Shown piece after piece: positions 1-11,151 of a DNA stretch of 64,000 bases. Both the position numbers and the translations under genes were made by a program. The stretch covers positions 16,554,001 through 16,618,000 of the forward strand of contig NC_059568.1 of the NCBI RefSeq assembly GCF_905220415.1, given 5' to 3'. Source of the stretch: Colias croceus (lineage: Eukaryota > Arthropoda > Insecta > Lepidoptera > Pieridae). Positions within the stretch are counted from its first letter, which is position 1; every line of letters starts with the position of its first letter. The notes beneath the pieces were generated by a model. It had not been told where the DNA came from. It saw nothing but the letters and a program-made list of their open reading frames with translations, and did no database searches.

Positions 1-2311
1 GAATATTACACGAACATTTTAAAATGTCACCTGTAAACTGTAAAATACGGACAATTAGAATATATTTGAAATGGTAGTTTAATACGTTATTCGATGAATA
101 AGTTTTAACCAAGGATTGAAAAATCGGCCCTTATTTCAATATCTCATGTAAAATTGAAATGACCATCATAATATTACATACATATAAGGTGTATACTCTG
201 AAAGAGCTTAAAAGCTTACTCTGCAATACTATAATATATGACTAAAATAACTTCTACAAAAAAAAAACATATCCACATTACATTTAAATAACACTGACCG
301 TTCTGATTATTCAACGTGGATTTAAAATTTACCTTTTGGTTTCGTACATAAAATAATAACAAAGGAAAATGGATTCAGGCCTTCAGCACAATACTGTCAA
401 ACCAGGCACTATCTTTAGTGAGAAATTGATCCTATCCGATCCCGCCCCCGGTGTTCGTTTCAAACGAATGAACCAATTTACAAATTGTTTGTCCAAATAA
501 ATTTTACCTATCGATATACTACATTTCTTTGCTATTTTTATGAAAAATGTGCAATACTTTTAATCGATCAAAGTTGCACAAACGACTTTTTTATTCCCTT
601 AAAAATGATGTAGTTTCTGTATCAAAATTTGATGTCTAGTGTAATTATTTGTATCGAGTGAACCCCCGTTATACTTAATTAAGTCCATAACCATCAAGTT
701 ATGTATAATCATAAGGGGCAAATTGAAATTAATCATAAATCAAGTTTTCTTCTTTTAGAGTGTTCGTAACAATTTTGTTATATATAACAAAATTATTATA
801 AAAATTTAATTGTATCTCCTTGTTATATTTAAAATTTAACCATACGTATTTCTTTACTTAACTATATTTGTAAAAAAAAACCACTACTAATTTAAATATA
901 ATTATTTAAATGAATAAATGTGGCAGCCCTAATGGTGGTAAGCGTCAAAGCTTCACAATATGCATTCAGGATCTTCAATATACATGAGAATGGTTTCAAT
1001 TGTGCAAGGAGCTCATTATTACAATTCCCATTATGTACAAAAATAATCTATATTTATTGTATACGTGTATTTTTCACTGAAGTCCTTCTAAATATATAGC
1101 TGGGTCGATTAAAACGAAATTTTGAAGGTGAAATGTATTAATTTTTATGTATTAAGTATTTCCTTTATTTTTTAAAGATGCCTTTACATTGTACAATTAC
1201 AATTAATATACTACTCGTGTTCATAATATTGAAATAATTTCTTGCACGAACTAAATATAAATTAAAAAAGCAGCTACCATTTTCACACTTCTCCAATTTA
1301 ATCAGGTAAAAAGCTATACATTATTACTTCCACAATGAACAAACAGCCTTAATCCCGGCGCCTTAGGACACAAAATCGCAAACACGAAACCCTCGGTAAA
1401 TTAACCAAATCTTAAGCGAAAACAATACAGACAAGACGGCTTCACCAAAGGACGTTTATGTTTATCTGTTTGAATGTAAACAATAGGATTCCTCTGATAA
1501 TAGCGGACATAATAGCGAGGCAACAGAGCGTGCAATTATATCAAACATTAAACTGATTTCAATTACTTGTATAATTGTATTGAAATCAAATTATGGCGAT
1601 ACAAGCTAATTTACCACTATTGGTAGATCAAAGAGAAATTGAATTAGTGTAACATTATCAAATTGGAATTAACCTCTAAACATTTTGTATCATTAGATTA
1701 TCCATCTCATTAATATTATGCTGATTGGTTTCAAATGTTAATTTCTATGCTAAATAATAGAATCACCTCATAAACCTAATAGTGCTAGTATAGTATTATA
1801 ATAATATTATCTGAATAAACCGCAATAGAAATCACTAATTTCCTTTATATGAAGGCAGTATCGATATGCCTTTGTCTGCTAATAATGTTTTGGCGTCTAC
1901 TGGCCGAACCATGACCTGATTCCTTATAAGTAAGGCTGTAGTCTGCTGTCATGGAAACGGCTGAAACCATTTTGATATGTTTTTATCTTTATATTATGTG
2001 CCTTTATAATTGCTGAAAAGAATCAAATAGAATTAGTAATAATTTTAACATATCTAGCATTGAAATGATTATAATAACAAGTATATAATACGTGTTCGTT
2101 TATAATAATTATTATAGTCGTGAATTATTTACGCAATAACTCATTCAACATGTTAGTGTTCACTTTATTCATTGAGTATAAAAGTGTAAACGTATTGACT
2201 TCCGATAAACGCTCAAAGGAGGCACCAGGATTTATGGAAGATAAATGTTGCGGTAGCGGTCCTAATTCTACATGCTATTGAAATCACGTCTACTCTTCAG
2301 TTACCAAGTCT

Positions 2312-2655
2312 TATAGCAGTATTATTTCCCGTGTGCGAAAGAGATGGCATTACACGACCCATATAGCGCTGTTATACTTTCAAACTCAAACTCAAACTCA
2401 AACATTTATTTATTCAATTAGACTTCTTCTAGAAGCACTTTTGAAACGTCATTAGGTACATATTTTAAACATTTACCACCGATTCGGAAAGCAGTATCTA
2501 CGGAGAAGAACCGGCAAGAAACTCCATAGTTGCTCTTTTTAATCATGTCAGTTTTACAATATAATTTTACAAAATACATATGTAACATCATATATTATAG
2601 TAATATGCCAAAGAACTGTCTTGTCTTTCACACTGGATATAATACCTACTGCTTT
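2312..2655. repeat. Fold-back repeat (AGCAGTATTATTTCC family), interrupted
   Basis: The left arm near 2315 (agcagtattatttcccgtgt) and the right arm near 2620-2652, whose reverse complement begins agcagtaggtattatatcc, form an inverted repeat. The same family occurs as a cluster at 10617-11072. The pair is split by another dispersed repeat at 2381-2540, so it looks like a palindromic MITE that received a later insertion. Confidence 0.55.
2381..2540 (+). repeat. Dispersed lepidopteran repeat starting with (CAAACT)n
   Basis: It opens with four tandem CAAACT-type units, continues into a catttatttattcaattag segment, and ends with a GC-richer part containing gattcggaaag and agaagaaccggcaagaaac. I recognise this arrangement as a common repeat in butterfly and moth genomes. 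The class is unsure (possibly a LINE or SINE 3' part). A weak relative of its start lies near 11550. Confidence 0.5.
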
Positions 2656-5340
2656 AGGACGGGGTCAGATAGTCGGATCTTATCTTTGCAATGAAGAATT
2701 GTCTCCTTTCAGCACATATATTAAGTAACATATGGGTATAAACCTTGACCGCCGACCGCATACTAAAACGTTGTCTTGTATATAGAGCTATCTAGTTGCT
2801 ATAGTCCTCGATGGTTTTAGTCTATAATTTTTTAAAGTTTAGACAAAGCGGATGAAGCTAGTATAAGATTTAAGAGCTTATTTATAGAGTTCTAAGTATG
2901 CATTTTATTACAAATATAGCCAAAAATGATCATTTTCGAAGCTCCTAAAAGGAACGTCCTTCTAAAAAACGTTATAACTATTTCAAATAACTACCCAATA
3001 AACTGTTACACTACGTTACATATCAACGCTTTCATCCAAATACAAAAACCCAAACCACATCCAAAACCCATCTATAATATTAAAATGACACATATCAATC
3101 TGGTTTGATGAAAAATCGCAGCGAGGAAATCACAAAGAGCACAATACAGAGTTATTCGTTCAATAACAATGCAATTTGAGTTTTAGCAAACATGTCGAGG
3201 ATAGGGTTGACGTAGAACCAGGCTAAGGCCACATATAATTACCCCATACACGAACATACGATTAGACTACAATCATTTTAATATTAATATTTTCATATTT
3301 GCTACATTTTTAAAGCCCTGAGGGCGTTTAAAACATTTATCGTAATTAATTATAAATTTTTAATGGATTGTTTAGAATATCAAAGTTTTTAATTACTATA
3401 ATTGGGTATAACAAATATCAGTTTGACCTACTTCCGATAGGTAGTGGGGTTTACAAGTGACATTTTTATTGGCTGGTATTAAAACTCAAATTCTCATAAA
3501 CTTTACTTTGGAAAAAAGTTATGTCAAGTACCTGCTCAAACTTGACAGAGTTATTTTTACTCAATAGATATAAGCTTCTTGTTTTTACTAGACAATATAA
3601 ATCTCAATTTTATTGTAAGTCCTTGAAAACGGCACGTATTTGATATTAAATCAAATAAGGAATATCCTGTAAGCTTTTCTGTTACCAAAACTTTACCTAC
3701 GGGCTACATCTAAAGACAACTAAAAACTGTTATTTCTAAAACTCATATAATATAGTTAAAAATAATGTATTATGACGATCTATCCTTTTCGTATGAAATC
3801 ATCATATACAATACCCAATATTTTTACCATATAGGTAGTAAAGGCTAACTTCAGAATGCTGCGGAGAACGTATAATCCGCAAAACTACGTAGAATACTTA
3901 TTCCTGTGGTCCCTTAGGATGAAAGAGAATCTTTGTGAACACTAAAATGATCGATCTTACAAGTAATATTGACTAAATCATTTACTCGCCCCTAAGGAAA
4001 TTTATCTATGAAAATGTGAAATACAATATGTCCCAAATACCAATAGATATGACTTACCTACGTAATATTATTACATTCTATCATACAAGTATATATCAAA
4101 ATACTAAATAATTCACCGTCACAGGGAGGTAATGCAAATACAAAACAAATGTTCAGTTAATTTTCAGTAATAATTTGCTGCAAAAAAATTAATTACGTAG
4201 CGTATACCCTTGACACTGAAAGCTTATAAAACAGCAATAAAATTACGAATAAAACTCGGTTACTCTCGAAATTATTCCGCTGGCAAACATTTAACAAAAC
4301 TTGATTTAACTACCTAGCTCTCCTACTTTTAAGCATTCGAGCTACAAATTCAATTATTGTGTTCAATTAATACTATACCAAGGACGACGCTAGTAGCGCC
4401 ATCTTTGTAAATCTATTAGTACTACGTCACATATTGCCAACATACTTTTTTAATAAGTATAATAAATTAAATTTACTTTCTCTGCATAGATGGCGCGGTT
4501 AACAAAATATAGAGCGCTGTGGAATAAGCAATCAAACCTCAGCTTAGGTGTTAGAACCTCAGTCACAGAATACAATATAGGTAATAGTAGCTAAACGCTA
4601 CCTCAGTCACACAGTATCTCTTATCTACCGAACTATCATCACGATCATTAAATAATCATAAACACAAGACTAGGACAGTATTTGGACAGTCAAAGACACG
4701 GCACTGAGACTAGACGCTCTATCTAGTCAGCTTAATGCTCTTCGTATTGAATGTAGAACGAACCCGGTACAAATCTATAATGCTATTAATATTAACCAAC
4801 TTTCCCAAAAGACGCATTGTACATTTCAAGAGCCGCTTTAACTATTATCACTGTCAAAGTGTATTCAAACTTTTCATCTAAAATAATAAACGCATCATAC
4901 AGAACTAGAGAGTCAGAGAGGGAACTTCTATTTTCTTGTAGGCTGTCATCTTGTTACGGGGCAGATGTAACACCCATTGAGGCTTATTCAATATTCATGT
5001 TTATGAATTTCTATAACAATTAAATTACGATTTACATTGTCTTTAAAACTGTAGGTCTCCATCAAAATATCTAATGTGTAAAGTTAATTAATAATCCCAT
5101 TAATCCTAAAGGACACTTTAATAATGCAAAAATTTCGATAAATCAATTTACCGTTGTAACTATAAAGAGTAACAACCAAGCGCTCAAACCAATCTTCTAG
5201 TAAAATAAACCAACATACTACATTAAATTTGCAAGTTCCCTAAAATATCTTCTCACTGGACACAATTTTATTCCCAAAAGCAGTTTTAATAAGTTCCTGT
5301 ATATTGAAGTGAAACTTCTTTATGTTGGAAAAAAATTTAG

Positions 5341-5384
5341 TGTAACATTTTTTCGTTACGCGTGACATTTTTTCGTTACGCGCC
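5341..5384 (+). repeat. Two-copy 21-22 bp tandem repeat (TTTTTTCGTTACGCG)
   Basis: Two adjacent copies of a unit reading tgtaacattttttcgttacg or tgacattttttcgttacgcg are followed by gccatctttttcttatccct. The block resembles pieces of short DNA elements seen elsewhere in Lepidoptera. No coding content. Confidence 0.45.
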
Positions 5385-5884
5385 ATCTTTTTCTTATCCC
5401 TACCACGCGTGATTCAACATATTTCTGTAAAGTTGCATATAGTAAATTATTTTTTGAAAAATAAGGTCATAACGAAGTTTCAAGTGTAACCCCGATTAAA
5501 ATAATAATTAAGTATGTTAAGGTTTTCAGATGAAACAGTAAATGGCCGTTAATAGCATTTCAACGTCTGAAACAGAAGGTAAGTCTTCTATGAATTGTTC
5601 CTTTACTGAGATTATGAAATTCATAGTACTAGAGAATACCCTGTATTTTAGTTACACAGAAAGGCTCAAAGTAGCCACTATAAGTAGAACTCTCTGTTAT
5701 AGAGCATTAAATGCGTGGTAGAGTTCTATAATATTTGGTCTTGTTAAACTGTTTGATATCAGCACAAGATGCTTGATACAAGATGGTTAATTATGAAATC
5801 CTTTTCTAAGTTGCACAAATATTTTCAGAATAAATGCATAATTTTTTTTTTATAAAGATAAATATTTTCTTAAAAACCATAACA

Positions 5885-6060
5885 CGGACTGCCTCTTTTG
5901 GTCAATAAGGGTATCTAGGTGTAAGCACCAGATTCGATTCCCGGTAGGGAAAACTAAATATAATTATCAACTGGTAGGACACAGAAGACATGAAATTGCC
6001 GATAAATTAAATCGGCCAACTTTTGTATATTGCATTTGTCCCATACCCCACACTACAAGT
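5885..6060 (+). repeat. Degenerate tRNA-derived SINE
   Basis: A tRNA-like promoter remnant is visible: a box B-like segment, agattcgattcccggt, near 5929-5944 and a box A-like tggtcaataagg about 30 bases before it. The body downstream (ggtaggacacagaagacatg, then ataccccacactac) fits a SINE tail. It is eroded and probably inactive. Confidence 0.4.
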
Positions 6061-6810
6061 GTTGTTCATTAAGACATTAATTGAATTACAATAATCAAGG
6101 AACTACGGTACTACAGGCGACTTTTTCAGAATAACTGCCAACCATTACCTACTCTCGGAGAGAATTTTAAACAATACAATTAATTAAATCCAACCGTATA
6201 AATTCATCAATCCATAAATCCTTTACTTCGTTTTTAATTGCTGTATCCAAATCCATGGAATTTGAAATGCAGATAAATCGAACTCTGGCAAAGGACGAGA
6301 TAGATTTTTGGCAACGTTGAAAATAATAATAGTCAGTGAACGAAATTAACTATTTCACAAATAAATATAAATTTGTTAGGTCAACACCATTTCATTTGGT
6401 AATTTAAAAACTGTTTTTGATTTGTAAAATATTTGCCTATACTATCATATTACGATAGAGTCATTAAAATTAAAATTAACGGCCGATACTATTAATAAAT
6501 ACCCATCCCAAAATAAACTTTAAAATATTGTGACTCGTCGGAAATGAGCATAAATACACTCTACCTGCTACCATAAGCACTAGAAAGAGCTCCTTAAATT
6601 GTAATTTATGAATAATAAGCGTGTTTTAACATTAACCTGAGAGTGTTTAAACTCCGTTACGAACTACTTCATAAGTGTCATCCCATAGTCATAACAAAAA
6701 CACGAATGTAAACATCGAAAATAACTTCTAACCGAGCGATAAAATATCACTTCAGACGCTCGCAGCGGGTCGTAAACGATTTAATGTCATCCAAATATGA
6801 AAACGCTTAC

Positions 6811-6890
6811 CAGCTAGGTGTCACTTCGCTGGTGTTCTCCCAGGGAGGTTTCGACTGCTTTTGGAATCCTGCGCCGCCGCCCGCGAACAT
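6811..6890 (-). CDS. Probable first coding exon of an unrecognised gene
   Basis: On the minus strand an ATG at 6890 opens a reading frame of 26 codons plus two bases, ending at a strong splice donor (CTG|GTAAGCG) at 6811/6810. The encoded start is glycine-rich and then hydrophilic (MFAGGGAGFQKQSKPPWENT, then SEVTPS). The exon is much richer in GC than its surroundings and sits beside a CpG-containing stretch that could be the promoter (about 6890-7000). The PPWE motif after a Gly-rich start is vaguely like some peroxin-13 N-termini, but that is only a guess and I assign no function. The next exon is not found in the window, so the gene would run off the left edge through an intron of more than 6.8 kb. 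Confidence 0.4.
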
Positions 6891-7422
6891 CACACATACA
6901 CACACACGTGAACTATTGTTTACGTCGCGATATTAGAAAATAATTTGTGTAAAAGTGGTGCGTTCCCGAATTCACATACCGCGTGTCTGCGATCTGCCGC
7001 TTGTGCTATTTTTGCCACATACAGTTTAACACATTTGCGTAATCTTGCTTTGTCTTTACGCGCGGTTAATTGCTATAACGTGCACAGGTATGCTTCCATT
7101 GAAAAGGATTTTTTTTTTATAGATCACACTGTCCAATGTCTGTACTAAATAACGACTACGACGGCTCGAGTGTTAAGGTTGCGAATCGGCTTAATCAATA
7201 TAACATGATCCAATTATCCAGGTAACCGACATGTTAGGGATTTTGAAAGCAATATTCACGTATCTTTTATTTATATTTTATTTTTACAACGAAGTAACTA
7301 TTTAAAATTTCCAAGTTATATCTGCGATATTGTACAATTTTTTACAATAATTTTAAGTTACTGATGGTACAAAACCATATTGAAATTGACTGGAAAAATG
7401 TGGTTAAGGTATATACCATCTA

Positions 7423-9467
7423 ACTGGGCATTTTCACAAAAATGTATACCCCCTGATTTTCACCTGTCCCTCGAATTCATTAAATTCTATATAATGAAGT
7501 AGTTGCCAGAATTATTTATATATGCTATCAAAGTGAAGAAACGTATACAATATTTTGTTTTTTTAACAAAAACTATGACATAATCTAAAATAAAGTTAAG
7601 TTAATTATAAATAACCATTGAAAAATGTGTAATTTTACGCTGTCCCCTGCTTACTCTTACGCGTTTATTAAATCATTTCTTAACTTTTTTGTTAGAAAGG
7701 TACCATCTTTTAAGGTTTTATTTGGTCCAGGATAATCAGTTACTGTGATAATAGTTAAAATATAATAACCTTATATAACAAAAATAAAATATAAAAAAAT
7801 AAAAAAGAAAATCAAAAAAATTGTCCTTCCCGGAACGTTCAGTTTTGTCACCGATTTTCTAAAAAAGAAATTACTGTGGTTCAAATAGTTTTGCATTACT
7901 GTCAACACCATAGCTACTGCTATGCAACTTATCAGGTTAGAAGCCTTCAGGGTCCAAAAACTGCTTAGAAGGAGTGCACGCGTGTTTGCAAGCCGCAGGG
8001 ACCAAATTCTTCATTCAGGTATGTGACCATATTTTGGCTTATTTCTATCTATTTATCTTGTAGTATTTAGTTAATTTTGTTTTAAATGTTTTTATATGTA
8101 AGTTGATCAAAAGTTTTGATGAATATAAGTGTTGTGGTTATATTTTAAACCGTTTTTATTACGAGAGGATTATCAAATGTGACTTCCGCTGTGTGACTAT
8201 TTGAGCGGTCACATATACGCTGAACGAAAAGTCACAACATGCCTGAACACATAAAGCAATGTTTACATGGCGATTTTCTTGAGTTATAAAAATATTTTTC
8301 TAAGACATTTTTGACTGAGTTCCAAAAGTAGATTTCAAAAATAAAAATAATTTCCCCATACAGATCGCAACAGCTGATTGATCATTTTGCATGAGGAAGT
8401 AAATTTTTTTTTAGAGGAAAAAAAGAAGCAGTATGCATAAAAAGAAACAAAATAATCCAGCAGAACTAAGAATCTAGACAATGTGCCTTGTTTAACTACG
8501 AAAGGTAATAATGAAACAAAAATCTTAATTTTTTTACGATATTTTTCATTGGTTTTTTTTTTATTTACAGATTAACCTTCGTGTTTGCAGCGTCCACTGA
8601 AACAAGATTTTTTATCCAATATGGTGATTGAGATTATTTATTTAAGGTTAATAATAAACGAATCACGAAGACTGATTATCGACTGATTAATTTGATTAGT
8701 GCCAATATAAAACATAAAAAAGACTTCTTATTCTTGAATCTTGATAGTAATTAACCCTTTAGATAAATAATAATAATGTGATGGCTTAGTCCGAACTGAT
8801 TGTGATAATTTAGGTTGAAGTTAAGTTAAGTTTATAATTAGGTATATTTATTATGTGCCTGCGTACTTTTTTTTCGCCATGTAAACGCACCCTTTCCCTT
8901 TTTAGGTATTCGGTTGTGTGACTGTCCCTATAATACGGAGCTGAATTTTTTAAATATTTCAGTAGATTTTACATTTAATGCCCTTCAAATCAGTCCCTTT
9001 AATGGAGAATAATACATAAGTGTTATATTTGTTGCCTTTTCTCTAAAAAAGTATCTAACATTTTAAATGTAAAGATAATAATGACAGTTAAAGTACCAGA
9101 GTCACAATACTGAATGTACTATTATTTTTTTTAATTAGCTTAGATCCAAAAGTTGGGGATAGTGAGTGTTTAAAATATACAAAATAACGATTTTAAGTTA
9201 ATAAATAAACAATATCTAAAAATTCTTATATTTTGCACTGTTTTTCCAGCTACTGAATATAGTCACAAAACTGATATAAAATTGCGAGTCTTTCCATTGT
9301 GTCCTATTATTTTTACAGATTTCTCATTTTAAACCCATTGTATTATATTTTTTCTTGAAGTATATTGAATTTCCGTTTTAAAGAGACCAAAAAAAGTTTA
9401 AAATATAATACTTTATTAAAAAATGTATTTTTCAAGCAGGGGGTACATTTTTGTGAAAATGCCCAAC
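7423..9467. mobile_element. TA-flanked DNA transposon, about 2 kb, with ~35 bp inverted ends
   Basis: The left end (ctgggcattttcacaaaaat, followed by gtataccccctg) is repeated in inverse orientation at the right end (agcagggggtacatttttgt, then gaaaatgcccaac). A TA sits on each outer side (7421-7422 and 9468-9469), as expected for Tc1/mariner-type insertion. The interior is AT-rich with repeated gtccct-type motifs and small inverted repeats. One possible relic exon is visible at about 7932-8017 (acceptor ttatcag, donor cattcag|gtatgtg). No intact transposase is seen. Confidence 0.7.
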
Positions 9468-9801
9468 TAGTCTTTGGTGTCGACTTATTAATGATATTTA
9501 GTAAGGAATATGCTATTATTCCATACGTATATACCTCAAATAAAAGCCCCAAGGATTCCGAAGAAAAAATACAATAGTGTATTCTAAACTTAATTCTAAA
9601 AAAGTTTTATTTGTTAACTGTCGAGTGACAGTCGCAAGATTGCGTGGCACTTTAATTCAGCGCTACGCGTCTACAAGTATTACGTGCCGCGCTTGTCTTT
9701 TCACTCGCTACGTTTACTTTTCAGTCACTTATATTATAAGTTCCTATCATTCAAAAAAGCAATATAGTTTGAATTACATATTACTGACTAATCAATTAAA
9801 C

Positions 9802-9955
9802 CTAATCAATTATACATACTAAAACCTTCCTCTTTAATCACTCTATCTATAAAAAAACGCATCAAAATCCGTTGCGTAGTTTTAAAGATAGCATATACAT
9901 TTATACAAAGGGACATAGGGACAGAGAAAGCGACTTTTTTATACTATGTAGTGAT
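9802..9955 (-). mobile_element. Helitron-like non-autonomous fragment
   Basis: The segment with cactctatctataaaaaaac, aaaatccgttgcgtagtttt and gggacagagaaagcgactt is the reverse-orientation relative of the copy at 13512-13682, which shows the full CTAG|T end. This copy lacks a clean 3' end, so it is a fragment. Confidence 0.55.
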
Positions 9956-10616
9956 TATTTATATTTCTGATCTATTTTCATTCGATTTAATTTTCGTAAT
10001 TATCCAGTTTTGACATCTTCACTCTACCAATACTACGTTCGTCGGTCATTATTATACCTAATTTTGGAATCTATATTTAGTCGCCTGTGACAGCTCTTTG
10101 CACTGATGAGAATTCCTGTGCAATGTTAGGTGCATTCGGTATAAATAAATAAATATATAAGTGATATAATAAGTATAATAAGTATAAATAAATAATAAAA
10201 CAACGGAATATTTTTATAATTTTCATTTTATTACATGTGCATCGTAAAAATTCGCCAAGTCGTCGGTATCGTCAATTTTTTTTCCGATACTTCATCGTTA
10301 TCTTTTACAATACCCTTCGTATACAAATACACTGTATATTATGAATGCACAGCATTTACGTTTATACAAGTCCAAATGACACAAGACTGAAATGATACAA
10401 CGGTTTCACAGAACAGTATCGGTTTTTATGTTTTACTATAGCAACAAAATAATACAACATATACCGTAATCGAGGTAATATATGTACATTTAGTTTAAAA
10501 TATTTGTCGCATTATACAGAATGACGTCATCACCCTCTGATATCAACGCGATCAGAAAGAAAAACCAATTACTCAAGTTTATAAACGTAATGAGCGATTG
10601 CTTATTCCATTCGCTA

Positions 10617-11072
10617 TACCATGTTAAAGCAGTATTATTTCCAGTGTGGGAAAAGGACAGCGCTTTTTATTTTTAGCTATCCCTTTCACACTCTAGACAA
10701 TAACGACATCATGTCTTAAAGCAGTACTAGGTATGCCTAGCGCGGGAAAGGAAAGCACTCTTATGTCCATCCCTTTTACAAACCGGATATAATATTGCTA
10801 TATCATAGTACCTATTACTAACGCGCTCCCTTTCTCACACCAGATATAAAACTGTTTTAATATCATAGTACGTTTTACCAACGCAGGAAAAGGACAGCAC
10901 TCTTATGTCTCTCCCTTTCCCACACAGGGGATAATACCATATCATAAAATCATACTACGGGTATCATGCTAAGGCTTATTTATATCATGATAAAGCAGTA
11001 TTATATGGGGAAAAGGACAGCGCTATATATCCATCCCATTCCCACACTGGAAATAAAACTGCTATATCATGG
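10617..11072. repeat. Cluster of palindromic units (AGCAGTATTATTTCCAGTGTGG family)
   Basis: About four units are arranged as alternating forward and reverse copies. A forward arm reads agcagtattatttccagtgt followed by gggaaaaggacagcgct; its reverse counterpart reads atccctttcacactc and ctggaaataaaactgctata. Each pair could fold into a long hairpin. The cluster ends about 80 bases from the stop codon of the minus-strand opsin (11152), so it may lie in or next to that gene's 3' UTR. Related arms occur at 2312-2655. Confidence 0.6.
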
Positions 11073-11151
11073 TATCATTATTTTACAGTATATCGTGTTG
11101 ATACAGAGGGTAGTCCATGATCAAGCAAGGGTCAGTGTGATGGAGTAACTT

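Larger units (their letters stand above)
1..6810. other. AT-rich non-coding stretch, no gene recognised
   Basis: I find no exon with splice sites and recognisable protein similarity here on either strand. The stretch contains an interrupted fold-back repeat near 2.3-2.65 kb, a short tandem repeat at 5.34 kb and a degenerate tRNA-related SINE at 5.9 kb. If the likely first exon at 6811-6890 is real, this stretch is the first intron of that minus-strand gene, whose later exons would lie beyond the left edge of the window. Confidence 0.5.
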
